From: Polaribacter sp. Q13
GTDB taxonomy: Bacteria; Bacteroidota; Bacteroidia; Flavobacteriales; Flavobacteriaceae
DNA length: 64,000 nucleotides
NCBI RefSeq assembly: GCF_016858305.2
Contig: NZ_CP074436.1
Coordinates: forward strand, 1,446,001-1,510,000
Direction: 5' to 3'
In this document: positions 26,108 through 33,497 of the stretch, in pieces
How positions within the stretch are numbered: position 1 is the stretch's first letter
Layout of the letters: the number at the start of each line of letters is the position of its first letter
Notes under the pieces: generated by a model
Databases searched by the model: none
The model's input: only the letters and a program-made list of their open reading frames with translations
Told to the model about the DNA's origin: nothing
Translations under genes and position numbers: made by a program

Positions 26108-26243
26108 TTGCAACACCGTGTATAAAAAATTGCTTAATTTTAGCTTAATTTAAAGGCAGTTGCATTTTTGCAAACAACAATTTTCCTGCGGAAAATAGCC
26201 GTTCACAAAAATCGCAACTTTCCATAACACAACAACGTTGTAA
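26108..26243 (+). repeat. attC-like site 17 (type C)
   Basis: R'' TTGCAAC (26108-26114), R' GTTGTAA (26237-26243). Central hairpin ATTTTCCTGCGGAAAAT. Confidence 0.83.
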
Positions 26244-26606
26244 TTCATTGCTCAGGAAAATCGAAACGCTCGAAAAAAGCAAATTAAATACGTGAATTAA
26301 AACTTGAAATCACTCAAATTTTGAAATAAAAATCTATGCAGAATTTACTCAAGTTTGGAGTTTTAGTACGTTTGTAAAAACTGGACTTTGCGGAACACTC
26401 TCTCGCGAATTACCAATCAAACGGAATTGAAAATCTTGGCGGAATCAAAACGTTTGACTTCACTCAAGCTGAAAACAAAAAAACGGAATTTGTTCGATTT
26501 TTTTTTAAGAAAAAAGTTTTTTAAAGTTAAAATGTTGGAAATCACTCAAATTCTGAAAAGTTGAAACGTAAGCAAAACGTGTTTACTCAAATGTTTCGCA
26601 ACAAAA
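26244..26606. other. ORF-less cassette 17
   Basis: About 360 bp without a supported gene. It has CACTCTCTCGCGAAT at 26396 and several CACTCAAA and CGGAAT words, shared with other empty cassettes. Its ends are complementary over 9 nt (GTTGTAATT and AATTACAAC). Confidence 0.7.
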
Positions 26607-26739
26607 TTACAACAGCGTATAAAAATAATTGCTAAATTTGGCTTTATCAAAGGCAGTTGCATTTTTATCAACTTCGGAATTTCCTACGGAAATTACTCGC
26701 TGACAAAACCGCAACTATTCCTATACATAAACGTTGTGC
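26607..26739 (+). repeat. attC-like site 18 (divergent type C)
   Basis: R'' TTACAAC (26607-26613), R' GTTGTGC (26733-26739). The outer stem ATTGC/GCAAC is kept. The central part is changed (GGAATTTCCTACGGAAATT), and CTATACATAAACGTT replaces the usual ACAACAACGTT next to R'. Confidence 0.72.
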
Positions 26740-26766
26740 TTCATTACCATAAACCGCTAACCAATA

Positions 26767-26901
26767 ATGAAACTCTTTAGAAAAATTAGACAAAACTTAC
26801 TTCTTGGAGTAAAATTGAAAAATATATTAAACCTATTTTTGAAGAAATTATTTTTCACGTTTGAATCTTACAAAAAAGAGTTACTAACTTATGACTATTA
26901 A
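26767..26901 (+). pseudogene. Fragment resembling DUF6090 N-terminus
   Basis: A 44-codon frame beginning MKLFRKIRQNLLLGVKLKNIL, close to the stereotyped start of Bacteroidota DUF6090 proteins (MxxFFRxIRxxLL) but losing the expected membrane helix. It overlaps the start of the LytTR gene. Probably a relic. Confidence 0.4.
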
Positions 26902-27727
26902 ACAGCCTACCAAGAATGCATTAAAAACAGTATCGCTTAAATTTAATCATAGTTCTCTTTGGAGTTGGGTTCAGAAATTAATTGTTTTTATAATTTTCTC
27001 TTTAGTTGTAAATCATTTATCAACTCCTGAGAGTTTTCCAGATGGTAAATCGTATAGATTTCCAATAGAAGGTTTTCTATCCACTATTGCTTTGTGTATT
27101 CTTATTGGAATCATAGCAGAGCTTAATTTCAAATTTTACAAGAAAAAGTATTTCTCTAAAAAAGTAGAAATCGCCTCTATCTCATGGTATATGGTTACTA
27201 CTCTTGGGTATATTACCGTTATGTATATTCCGTTAGGTATTGCCTTAAATATAATTGCTGGTGGAGAAACAGAATTCTATTATTTATTAATTGGATTGCT
27301 AATTACCTTGTTGTTAAGTTTTATTCTCATAGGACTAGCATATTCCCTAGACATCTACAATTTATATAAGCTATCTATAAAAGGTTATGAAATTACTATT
27401 GAAAGTGGTGCGAAAATAACCAAACTTACCTACGAAAAAATTGCATGTTTCTATAGCGAAAACAAAATTGTATATACTGTTCAAAATGATGGCACCACAA
27501 TCACCACAGATTTTACATTGAATGAACTCGATGAAAAAATAAACGACCAATTGTTTTTTAGAGCCAATCGTCAAATTATCATTCATAAAGATGCGGTAGA
27601 CCATGTTGAAAAGATTGAAAATGGCAAATTACGAATTAGGTTAAAAACTTCTATTGAAAATGATACGATTGCCAAAATCAACATCAGTCGTTATAAACGA
27701 AAAGAATTTATGGATTGGTTTCAATAA
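26891..27727 (+). CDS. Cassette-encoded membrane LytTR regulator
   Basis: A 278-residue protein. Four transmembrane helices (about residues 27-45, 65-85, 98-125, 130-155) are followed by a LytTR DNA-binding domain from about residue 180: KIACFYSENKIVYT, LDEKINDQLFFRANRQIIIHKDAVDH and the late NISRYKRKEFMDWF. A transcription regulator that senses at the membrane and lacks a receiver domain. It is followed in the same cassette by a CPBP protease gene, which it may regulate. Confidence 0.85.
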   Translation: MTIKQPTKNALKTVSLKFNHSSLWSWVQKLIVFIIFSLVVNHLSTPESFPDGKSYRFPIEGFLSTIALCILIGIIAELNFKFYKKKYFSKKVEIASISWYMVTTLGYITVMYIPLGIALNIIAGGETEFYYLLIGLLITLLLSFILIGLAYSLDIYNLYKLSIKGYEITIESGAKITKLTYEKIACFYSENKIVYTVQNDGTTITTDFTLNELDEKINDQLFFRANRQIIIHKDAVDHVEKIENGKLRIRLKTSIENDTIAKINISRYKRKEFMDWFQ

Positions 27728-27852
27728 AAAATTAAAAAAACTAACGACTATTCAGATATTAATTTGGGACTATTCAGTAAAAGAAAGAGTATTTAAAGGG
27801 TTTTTCAGAAGTTTTGTTCATTATTTCGCTTTGAATTTAAAATCAAATAACA

Positions 27853-28515
27853 ATGAACAAAATTACATTACGAAATACATTAATACCATTATTTACCCTA
27901 GCATTTATTTGTTTCATGTACTTTGGGCCAATCACTAGAACACCTTTTGAAAATATAATTATCTCTATTATCATTATTATAGCTAATTATATAGAGTACA
28001 AAGGAAAACCATTTTCAATGCTTGGTTTTAAACGTGAAAAATTCAATGCAAAAAATCTCCTTGTATATGCTCCATTAGTTGCACTAGGCCTCTTTATTTT
28101 TTATGTTTTTGCAGTCGTTCCTGGAATCGAGATACTAACAGGAGTTACTATTGATTATTCAAGCATGAGCCAATTGAAAGGAAACCTTGGAAACACAATC
28201 ATCTGGTTATTGATAGTGTGGGTTACTGCTGGATTTGGAGAAGAAATTATTTTTAGAGGTTATCTTATGCGACAGTTCGTCAAATTCTTTGGAGACAGTA
28301 AAATCAGTCTTGCTATAAATATTCTAATAATTTGTGGTTTTTTCGGTTACATGCACATGCAGCAAGGAATTACTGGGCAACTAGTCGTAGTAATTATCGG
28401 AGCACTCTTATCTATAATATTCTACATTCGCAAATATGATTTGTGGTTTTTGATTATGATACATGGTTTTTTTAACACACTGGGTATTTTGAGTTTTTAC
28501 TTTGGTTTGGCTTAA
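27853..28515 (+). CDS. Cassette-encoded CPBP family intramembrane protease
   Basis: A 220-residue polytopic membrane protein of the CAAX protease and bacteriocin-processing (CPBP/Abi) family. The three catalytic blocks are seen: EEIIFRGYLMR (Glu-Glu-x3-Arg), GYMHMQQG (His) and MIHGFFNTLG (His/Asn). It would cut or process a membrane substrate, in some systems giving immunity to bacteriocins. Last gene of the cassette ending in attC19. Confidence 0.88.
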   Translation: MNKITLRNTLIPLFTLAFICFMYFGPITRTPFENIIISIIIIIANYIEYKGKPFSMLGFKREKFNAKNLLVYAPLVALGLFIFYVFAVVPGIEILTGVTIDYSSMSQLKGNLGNTIIWLLIVWVTAGFGEEIIFRGYLMRQFVKFFGDSKISLAINILIICGFFGYMHMQQGITGQLVVVIIGALLSIIFYIRKYDLWFLIMIHGFFNTLGILSFYFGLA

Positions 28516-28596
28516 CGATAACTAGAAGTACCGCTAAGATTTTTACTTAATCAATGTAAGTATTGTTAAAAAAATAAGTTGCTTAAAATAACGAAA

Positions 28597-28730
28597 GCAC
28601 AACACCGTATATAATTTATTGCTGGCTTCTTGCCTACTTACGAAAGTCCTCGCGGACTTTCTTGGTTGGTAATTATTTACTAAATTAGTTGCTTGAAACA
28701 CGCAACAAACCATATACAAAAACGTTAGGC
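28597..28730 (+). repeat. attC-like site 19 (type B)
   Basis: R'' GCACAAC (28597-28603), R' GTTAGGC (28724-28730). L boxes GTATAT/ATATAC. Central hairpin GAAAGTCCTCGCGGACTTTC. Confidence 0.85.
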
Positions 28731-29102
28731 AACAATAACCAAATAGATGAAGAAAAAAATATCTCAAGAAGAAAAAGACGAGCGAGTGATTTCATCTTCA
28801 AAAAATAACTCAATTGATTATTTAACGGATGACTACAGACGAATTTTTCCTATTAACGGTAAAATCGAATTAGAGAACAAAATCTTTAAAGAACAAATAT
28901 CATTATGCTTAACGGATTCAATGATTGAGATTTCTATTAAGAACTGTGAATTTGAAAAAGGATTGAATATTAGAAGAGGTAAAATTGACAAAAATTATAA
29001 ATTATTTATATTTAAAAGCAAAATAAAACAAACATTTTCTTTAATAACTCACGACAATAAAAATGAAATATTGGAGTAGCTAATAAATTTGTGACTATTT
29101 TC

Positions 29103-29936
29103 TTAAGCTACTTTTTTAATAATTCCTCTCAATTTTATTTCCATTTCTAGCGGTGAGAGATATCCTAAACTAGAATGTAATCTTTGGGTATTATACCAAT
29201 AAATATAGTCTTCTATAGAGTCATATAGTTGATTGTAGGACGTAAATTTAAATCGATATAACCATTCGTACTTTATTGTCTTAAAGAAGCTTTCAGCTAC
29301 CGCATTGTCCCAACAATTACCTTTTCTACTCATACTTTGGGTTATTTTAAGATTAAAATCACAAATGTTGGTTATTTTGTTTGACGCATATTGTACACCT
29401 CTATCCGAATGAAAAATTAGACTATTACTAATATTTCTTGTTTTACGAGCATCAATCCAAGCTTTCATTACCGTATTTTGAGTCGTCATATCTTCACTTA
29501 AAGACCATCCAACAACCTTTCTATCTGCAAGATCTATGATGGTTGTTAAATAATTCCAATCATCATTAACTCGAATATAAGTAATATCAGACACCCATTT
29601 TTCTCCTAATTTAAGACTAGAGAACTCTCTATTTAACATGTTTTCTGCAATTAAATATTGGTGATTAGAATCTGTTGTAATTACAAATTTTCTTTTTAAA
29701 ACACTCCTTAAGCCCATTTCTTTCATTAGTAGTCCGATATAAGAGCGAGAATAAATTAAGCCTTCTCGTTCTAACTTTTTTTGAATCCTACAACTACCAT
29801 ATATTTCTTTACTTTCTTTAAAAATAATTTTAATCCTTTCTTTTAAATGTATTTTAGGTGTTTTTAAAAATATAACATCTTTGTTTTTAAACCAATGATA
29901 ATAAGCATTTTTACTAAGCTTCATAGATTTACACAT
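29103..29936 (-). CDS. IS3 family transposase OrfB (copy 1)
   Basis: A 277-residue DDE integrase-core transposase: HTH_21 region KEIYGSCRIQKKLEREG, then DDE residues in VSDITYIR, SLIFHSDRGVQYAS and DNAVAESFFKTIKYEW. The OrfB frame is open further upstream, overlapping orfA, so the active enzyme is probably the frameshifted OrfAB fusion. Confidence 0.93.
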   Translation of the reverse strand: MCKSMKLSKNAYYHWFKNKDVIFLKTPKIHLKERIKIIFKESKEIYGSCRIQKKLEREGLIYSRSYIGLLMKEMGLRSVLKRKFVITTDSNHQYLIAENMLNREFSSLKLGEKWVSDITYIRVNDDWNYLTTIIDLADRKVVGWSLSEDMTTQNTVMKAWIDARKTRNISNSLIFHSDRGVQYASNKITNICDFNLKITQSMSRKGNCWDNAVAESFFKTIKYEWLYRFKFTSYNQLYDSIEDYIYWYNTQRLHSSLGYLSPLEMEIKLRGIIKKVA

Positions 29937-29983
29937 CTTCTCAACTGGATATATATCAATGTTTTCTAAAATGAATTGATACC

Positions 29984-30265
29984 TTATAGGTCGCTCTTGG
30001 AGAAGATGCTCACCGCCTTTTTTAAGATGTCACGCTCCATGGTTACATTCTTTAACTCTTTCTTTAGAGCCTTGAGTTCTTGAGCTTCAATAGATAACTC
30101 CTTTTTTTTTGAGAAATCACCCGATTGTAACTTGTATTCGCGTTTCCAACGCCCAACCATACTCAAGCTTAAACCATAATCCTCACTAACTTGTTTTGTC
30201 TTAATGCCCGAATTTAACAGTTCTACAATCATAACTTTAAATTCATTGTCATACTTTTTTACCAT
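29984..30265 (-). CDS. IS3 family transposase OrfA (copy 1)
   Basis: A 93-residue HTH_Tnp_1 protein (KYDNEFKVMIVELLNSGIK, then SLSMVGRWKREY) with a leucine-rich coiled coil at the C-terminus. An A6G slippery run near its end fits programmed -1 frameshifting into orfB. Confidence 0.92.
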   Translation of the reverse strand: MVKKYDNEFKVMIVELLNSGIKTKQVSEDYGLSLSMVGRWKREYKLQSGDFSKKKELSIEAQELKALKKELKNVTMERDILKKAVSIFSKSDL

Positions 30266-30966
30266 AAGTCAAATATAAAATTTATAACCTCATAAAAATC
30301 GTCACATCAAATGTAGACACTCCATATCAATTGACAGTTGTAAATTGAACGAGTTATTTTTATCAGGTAAAAGTACTAATACAGATATTTACAATACAGA
30401 CATTAACTTACTTAATATTGAACATTATAAGTGTGAGGATATTTCAATTAGTCAAACTAAAATTGAGAAATATAAACTTTATTTTTTCACACATAGCATA
30501 GTAAATTTTGATACCGAAAAATTAGCTATATCTGATTACTCAAGATTCATTAAAAGTGCAGACCAAACTAAAAAAATGGTTTCAGAAATATATCATATTT
30601 TTGTTTTAAAATCTGCTAAATCTATCAAATCAAATAGTAAAATTAATTATGAAATAACGAAAGCAACATCTTACGGCATTGCTTTTATATTTGGTTATTT
30701 CTATAAACCTTTCTTTGTTGTTTTATGGATGATTGTTTTTATTTTTATTTTTGCGTTTATATATATGGGGTTATTTAATCTAAATTTTGAAAATGCAATA
30801 TTTAATTCAGGATTTACATTTTTAACTATTGGTTTTTTAGAAAATAATGAAACTAGAACATTACTAGAAACAACACTGATGTTATCTGAAGGAATAATTG
30901 GAATTACATATACAGCAACATTATTAACATCTATAATTAATTCAACACGGAAACAATAAAAACTGT

Positions 30967-31100
30967 TGCTAACACCGTATATAATTTATTGCTGGTTCTC
31001 GCCTACCTGCGAAAGTCTTCGCGGACTTTCCAGATCAGTAATTATTTACTAAATTTAGTGCTTAAACAAAACACAACAAAAACCGTTATACAACATTGAA
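30967..31100 (+). repeat. attC-like site 20 (type B, damaged R')
   Basis: R'' TGCTAAC (30967-30973) and the type B body are present, but the 3' end reads CAACATTGAATCC instead of CAACAACGTTRRRY. The R' recombination box is lost, so the site is probably dead. Confidence 0.7.
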
Positions 31101-31123
31101 TCCAAGTAAGAAAGTAATACAAA

Positions 31124-31810
31124 ATGAGCTTTAGAAAGAATTTAAATTTTAATACGAGGTTAACTTTAGACATAAAAACTAAAGATGAAAAAATAGTTAA
31201 TAAAATTAGAACGTTTTGGTTTATCAATAACAAAACTTATGACCAAAAAAACAATTATTCTTTGAACGAGCAACTTTCTCAATTATGCACCGTAAAATTT
31301 AATAATGGTATTTATAAAGAATCATTAGTAAAAATAGAGAGTAGATTTGAATTAACAAGATGTTTGAATTTATTCAAAAGAAAACTTGAAACTGAGTTTT
31401 ATATTTATGAAAAATCGCAGGAAATAAAAAGAAGAGAATTATTAAAAGATATCCATAATTTATTTAATCAAAGACTAGAAGACGACAAATCTTCAAAAAA
31501 TGAATTATTAAAAGGCTCTAATAATGAGGAAGAAATAAGGAAATTGTTTTACAAATCTGATAAGAGGGAATTTAATCATTTATTAGCTATTGCAAATCTA
31601 AAATCAAAACAAGAAATTGTGGAACTCTTTACTTCTAAAGGATTTGATTGGAAACCTATAGATAGACTTATAAAATCTCAACTTTTATGGTTAAAACGTG
31701 ATTTTGACAACAACGTTCTAGAATATAAAATGAATTTATCGTTAAGAAATAGGTTAATTAATTATACCGTAAATGAAGGAATTGATATATATAATTTAGA
31801 ATATGTATAA
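31124..31810 (+). CDS. Cassette-encoded hypothetical protein
   Basis: A 228-residue soluble, basic and helical protein (RLTLDIKTKDEKIVNKIRTF near the start, long charged helices in the middle). No family recognised. It is the last complete gene of the array. Its 3' side ends at GTTGCCTAAAAC (31817-31826), a partial R''-like box cut by an IS256-family end. Confidence 0.6.
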   Translation: MSFRKNLNFNTRLTLDIKTKDEKIVNKIRTFWFINNKTYDQKNNYSLNEQLSQLCTVKFNNGIYKESLVKIESRFELTRCLNLFKRKLETEFYIYEKSQEIKRRELLKDIHNLFNQRLEDDKSSKNELLKGSNNEEEIRKLFYKSDKREFNHLLAIANLKSKQEIVELFTSKGFDWKPIDRLIKSQLLWLKRDFDNNVLEYKMNLSLRNRLINYTVNEGIDIYNLEYV

Positions 31811-31828
31811 AAAACGTTGCCTAAAACG

Positions 31829-31965
31829 ACACTATCCTAAAATCTGTGTAAGTTAAAAAACTCAGGGTTAAATTATTTATAGTTTAATCCTGTTTTCAAA
31901 TATAGCTAAAAATTGATTAAGTATAACTCCCCAATTTCTAATTGGCATTGTCCACTTTTTAGTAC
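31829..31965 (-). mobile_element. IS256-family element remnant
   Basis: On the minus strand the last codons of an IS256-family (mutator) transposase are readable: KKWTMPIRNWGVILNQF, then LAIFENRIKL and a stop at 31877-31879. A terminal sequence GACACTATCC at 31828 onward is the IS end. The rest was cut off by IS3 copy 2. Confidence 0.75.
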
Positions 31966-32024
31966 TGGAGTGTCTACATTTGATGTGACGATTTTTATGA
32001 GGTTATAAATTTTATATTTGACTT

Positions 32025-32306
32025 ATGGTAAAAAAGTATGACAATGAATTTAAAGTTATGATTGTAGAACTGTTAAATTCGGGCATTAAGACAAAACAAG
32101 TTAGTGAGGATTATGGTTTAAGCTTGAGTATGGTTGGGCGTTGGAAACGCGAATACAAGTTACAATCGGGTGATTTCTCAAAAAAAAAGGAGTTATCTAT
32201 TGAAGCTCAAGAACTCAAGGCTCTAAAGAAAGAGTTAAAGAATGTAACCATGGAGCGTGACATCTTAAAAAAGGCGGTGAGCATCTTCTCCAAGAGCGAC
32301 CTATAA
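32025..32306 (+). CDS. IS3 family transposase OrfA (copy 2)
   Basis: Identical in sequence to OrfA of copy 1. The slippery A6G run is at 32267-32273. From there the -1 frame reads GGEHLLQERPIRYQF and continues into OrfB, supporting an OrfAB fusion made by frameshifting. Confidence 0.92.
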   Translation: MVKKYDNEFKVMIVELLNSGIKTKQVSEDYGLSLSMVGRWKREYKLQSGDFSKKKELSIEAQELKALKKELKNVTMERDILKKAVSIFSKSDL

Positions 32307-32353
32307 GGTATCAATTCATTTTAGAAAACATTGATATATATCCAGTTGAGAAG

Positions 32354-33187
32354 ATGTGTAAATCTATGAAGCTTAGTAAAAATGCTTATTATCATTGGTT
32401 TAAAAACAAAGATGTTATATTTTTAAAAACACCTAAAATACATTTAAAAGAAAGGATTAAAATTATTTTTAAAGAAAGTAAAGAAATATATGGTAGTTGT
32501 AGGATTCAAAAAAAGTTAGAACGAGAAGGCTTAATTTATTCTCGCTCTTATATCGGACTACTAATGAAAGAAATGGGCTTAAGGAGTGTTTTAAAAAGAA
32601 AATTTGTAATTACAACAGATTCTAATCACCAATATTTAATTGCAGAAAACATGTTAAATAGAGAGTTCTCTAGTCTTAAATTAGGAGAAAAATGGGTGTC
32701 TGATATTACTTATATTCGAGTTAATGATGATTGGAATTATTTAACAACCATCATAGATCTTGCAGATAGAAAGGTTGTTGGATGGTCTTTAAGTGAAGAT
32801 ATGACGACTCAAAATACGGTAATGAAAGCTTGGATTGATGCTCGTAAAACAAGAAATATTAGTAATAGTCTAATTTTTCATTCGGATAGAGGTGTACAAT
32901 ATGCGTCAAACAAAATAACCAACATTTGTGATTTTAATCTTAAAATAACCCAAAGTATGAGTAGAAAAGGTAATTGTTGGGACAATGCGGTAGCTGAAAG
33001 CTTCTTTAAGACAATAAAGTACGAATGGTTATATCGATTTAAATTTACGTCCTACAATCAACTATATGACTCTATAGAAGACTATATTTATTGGTATAAT
33101 ACCCAAAGATTACATTCTAGTTTAGGATATCTCTCACCGCTAGAAATGGAAATAAAATTGAGAGGAATTATTAAAAAAGTAGCTTAA
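32354..33187 (+). CDS. IS3 family transposase OrfB (copy 2)
   Basis: Identical protein to copy 1. Catalytic DDE residues are intact (VSDITYIR, FHSDRGVQ, AVAESFF), so this copy looks active. Confidence 0.93.
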   Translation: MCKSMKLSKNAYYHWFKNKDVIFLKTPKIHLKERIKIIFKESKEIYGSCRIQKKLEREGLIYSRSYIGLLMKEMGLRSVLKRKFVITTDSNHQYLIAENMLNREFSSLKLGEKWVSDITYIRVNDDWNYLTTIIDLADRKVVGWSLSEDMTTQNTVMKAWIDARKTRNISNSLIFHSDRGVQYASNKITNICDFNLKITQSMSRKGNCWDNAVAESFFKTIKYEWLYRFKFTSYNQLYDSIEDYIYWYNTQRLHSSLGYLSPLEMEIKLRGIIKKVA

Positions 33188-33497
33188 GAAAATAGTCACA
33201 AATTTATTAGCTACTCCAGACTGCTATCCATGAATTTGGCAGTCCCTGACTTGATTTAACTTTCGTTCTACAAAATTGTGCAGTTTTATTGGATTTCCTT
33301 CTCCATGAAGACCGTATACGGTTAAAATTTAACATTTTGAAATTTGAGGTGTTTTGGGTATATTTGAGTGTTGTTATTTTAATTTTCACTACCAAAAGAG
33401 TACAACTAAAATGAAAAGTGGTGGAAAAAGGAGATGACCCTAGGTCGACCGTATAACGTTCTTTTTTAGAGGTTGGAATTTAGTAATATAGATACAC

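Larger units (their letters stand above)
29072..30324 (-). mobile_element. IS3-family insertion sequence, copy 1
   Basis: 1253 bp, with imperfect terminal repeats starting TGGAGT and sharing TGTGAC and ATTTT. The insertion duplicated TAT (29069-29071 and 30325-30327), the 3-bp target duplication usual for this family. It carries orfA and orfB identical in protein to copies 2 and 3. Confidence 0.93.
28747..30959 (+). pseudogene. Ion-channel-like gene split by IS3-family copy 1
   Basis: Codons before the IS (28747-29071) and after its 3-bp duplication (30328-30959) join in frame to one protein of about 319 residues. The N-terminal half is a repetitive beta-type region with CEFEKGLNIRRG and NIEHYKCEDISISQT, reminiscent of pentapeptide repeats. 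The C-terminus has two transmembrane helices around a short loop TFLTIGFLEN, placed like the selectivity filter of two-TM potassium channels but not matching TVGYG. The IS interrupts it on the opposite strand, so it is inactivated. Confidence 0.75.
31966..33218 (+). mobile_element. IS3-family insertion sequence, copy 2
   Basis: 1253 bp, same element as copies 1 and 3, in opposite orientation to both. The flanks TAC and GAC do not match, so no target duplication survives. This suggests recombination or deletion at this copy after insertion. It truncates the IS256 relic. Confidence 0.93.

Noticed and set aside
19555..28767. Minus-strand ORFs inside the repeats (e.g. 19555-19770, 20271-20465, 28543-28767)
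   Set aside because: They recur because the attC sequence recurs (the same MVCCVFQA-like peptide in type B sites). They overlap palindromic stems and have no start-region conservation.
30345..30959. An independent gene starting at TTG 30345
   Set aside because: It joins in frame to the codons before the IS after removing one TAT, so it is the second half of the split gene.
13142..31100. Evenly spaced repeats as a CRISPR array
   Set aside because: Repeats are about 133 bp, imperfect and separated by 0.4-2 kb of gene-bearing DNA. No cas genes and no short uniform spacers.
13142..31100. The repeats as MITEs or REP elements
   Set aside because: The complementary words at the cassette ends differ from cassette to cassette but match within each cassette. 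No target duplications flank the repeats. Both facts fit attC and not MITEs.
29072..33218. IS copies 1 and 2 as a composite transposon
   Set aside because: The outer flanks have no shared duplication, copy 1 has its own target duplication and copy 2 has none, so they inserted separately.
33207..33395. Minus-strand 62-residue ORF beside IS copy 2
   Set aside because: It runs into the IS end and has no recognisable motif. It may be a bit of a lost gene but cannot be supported.
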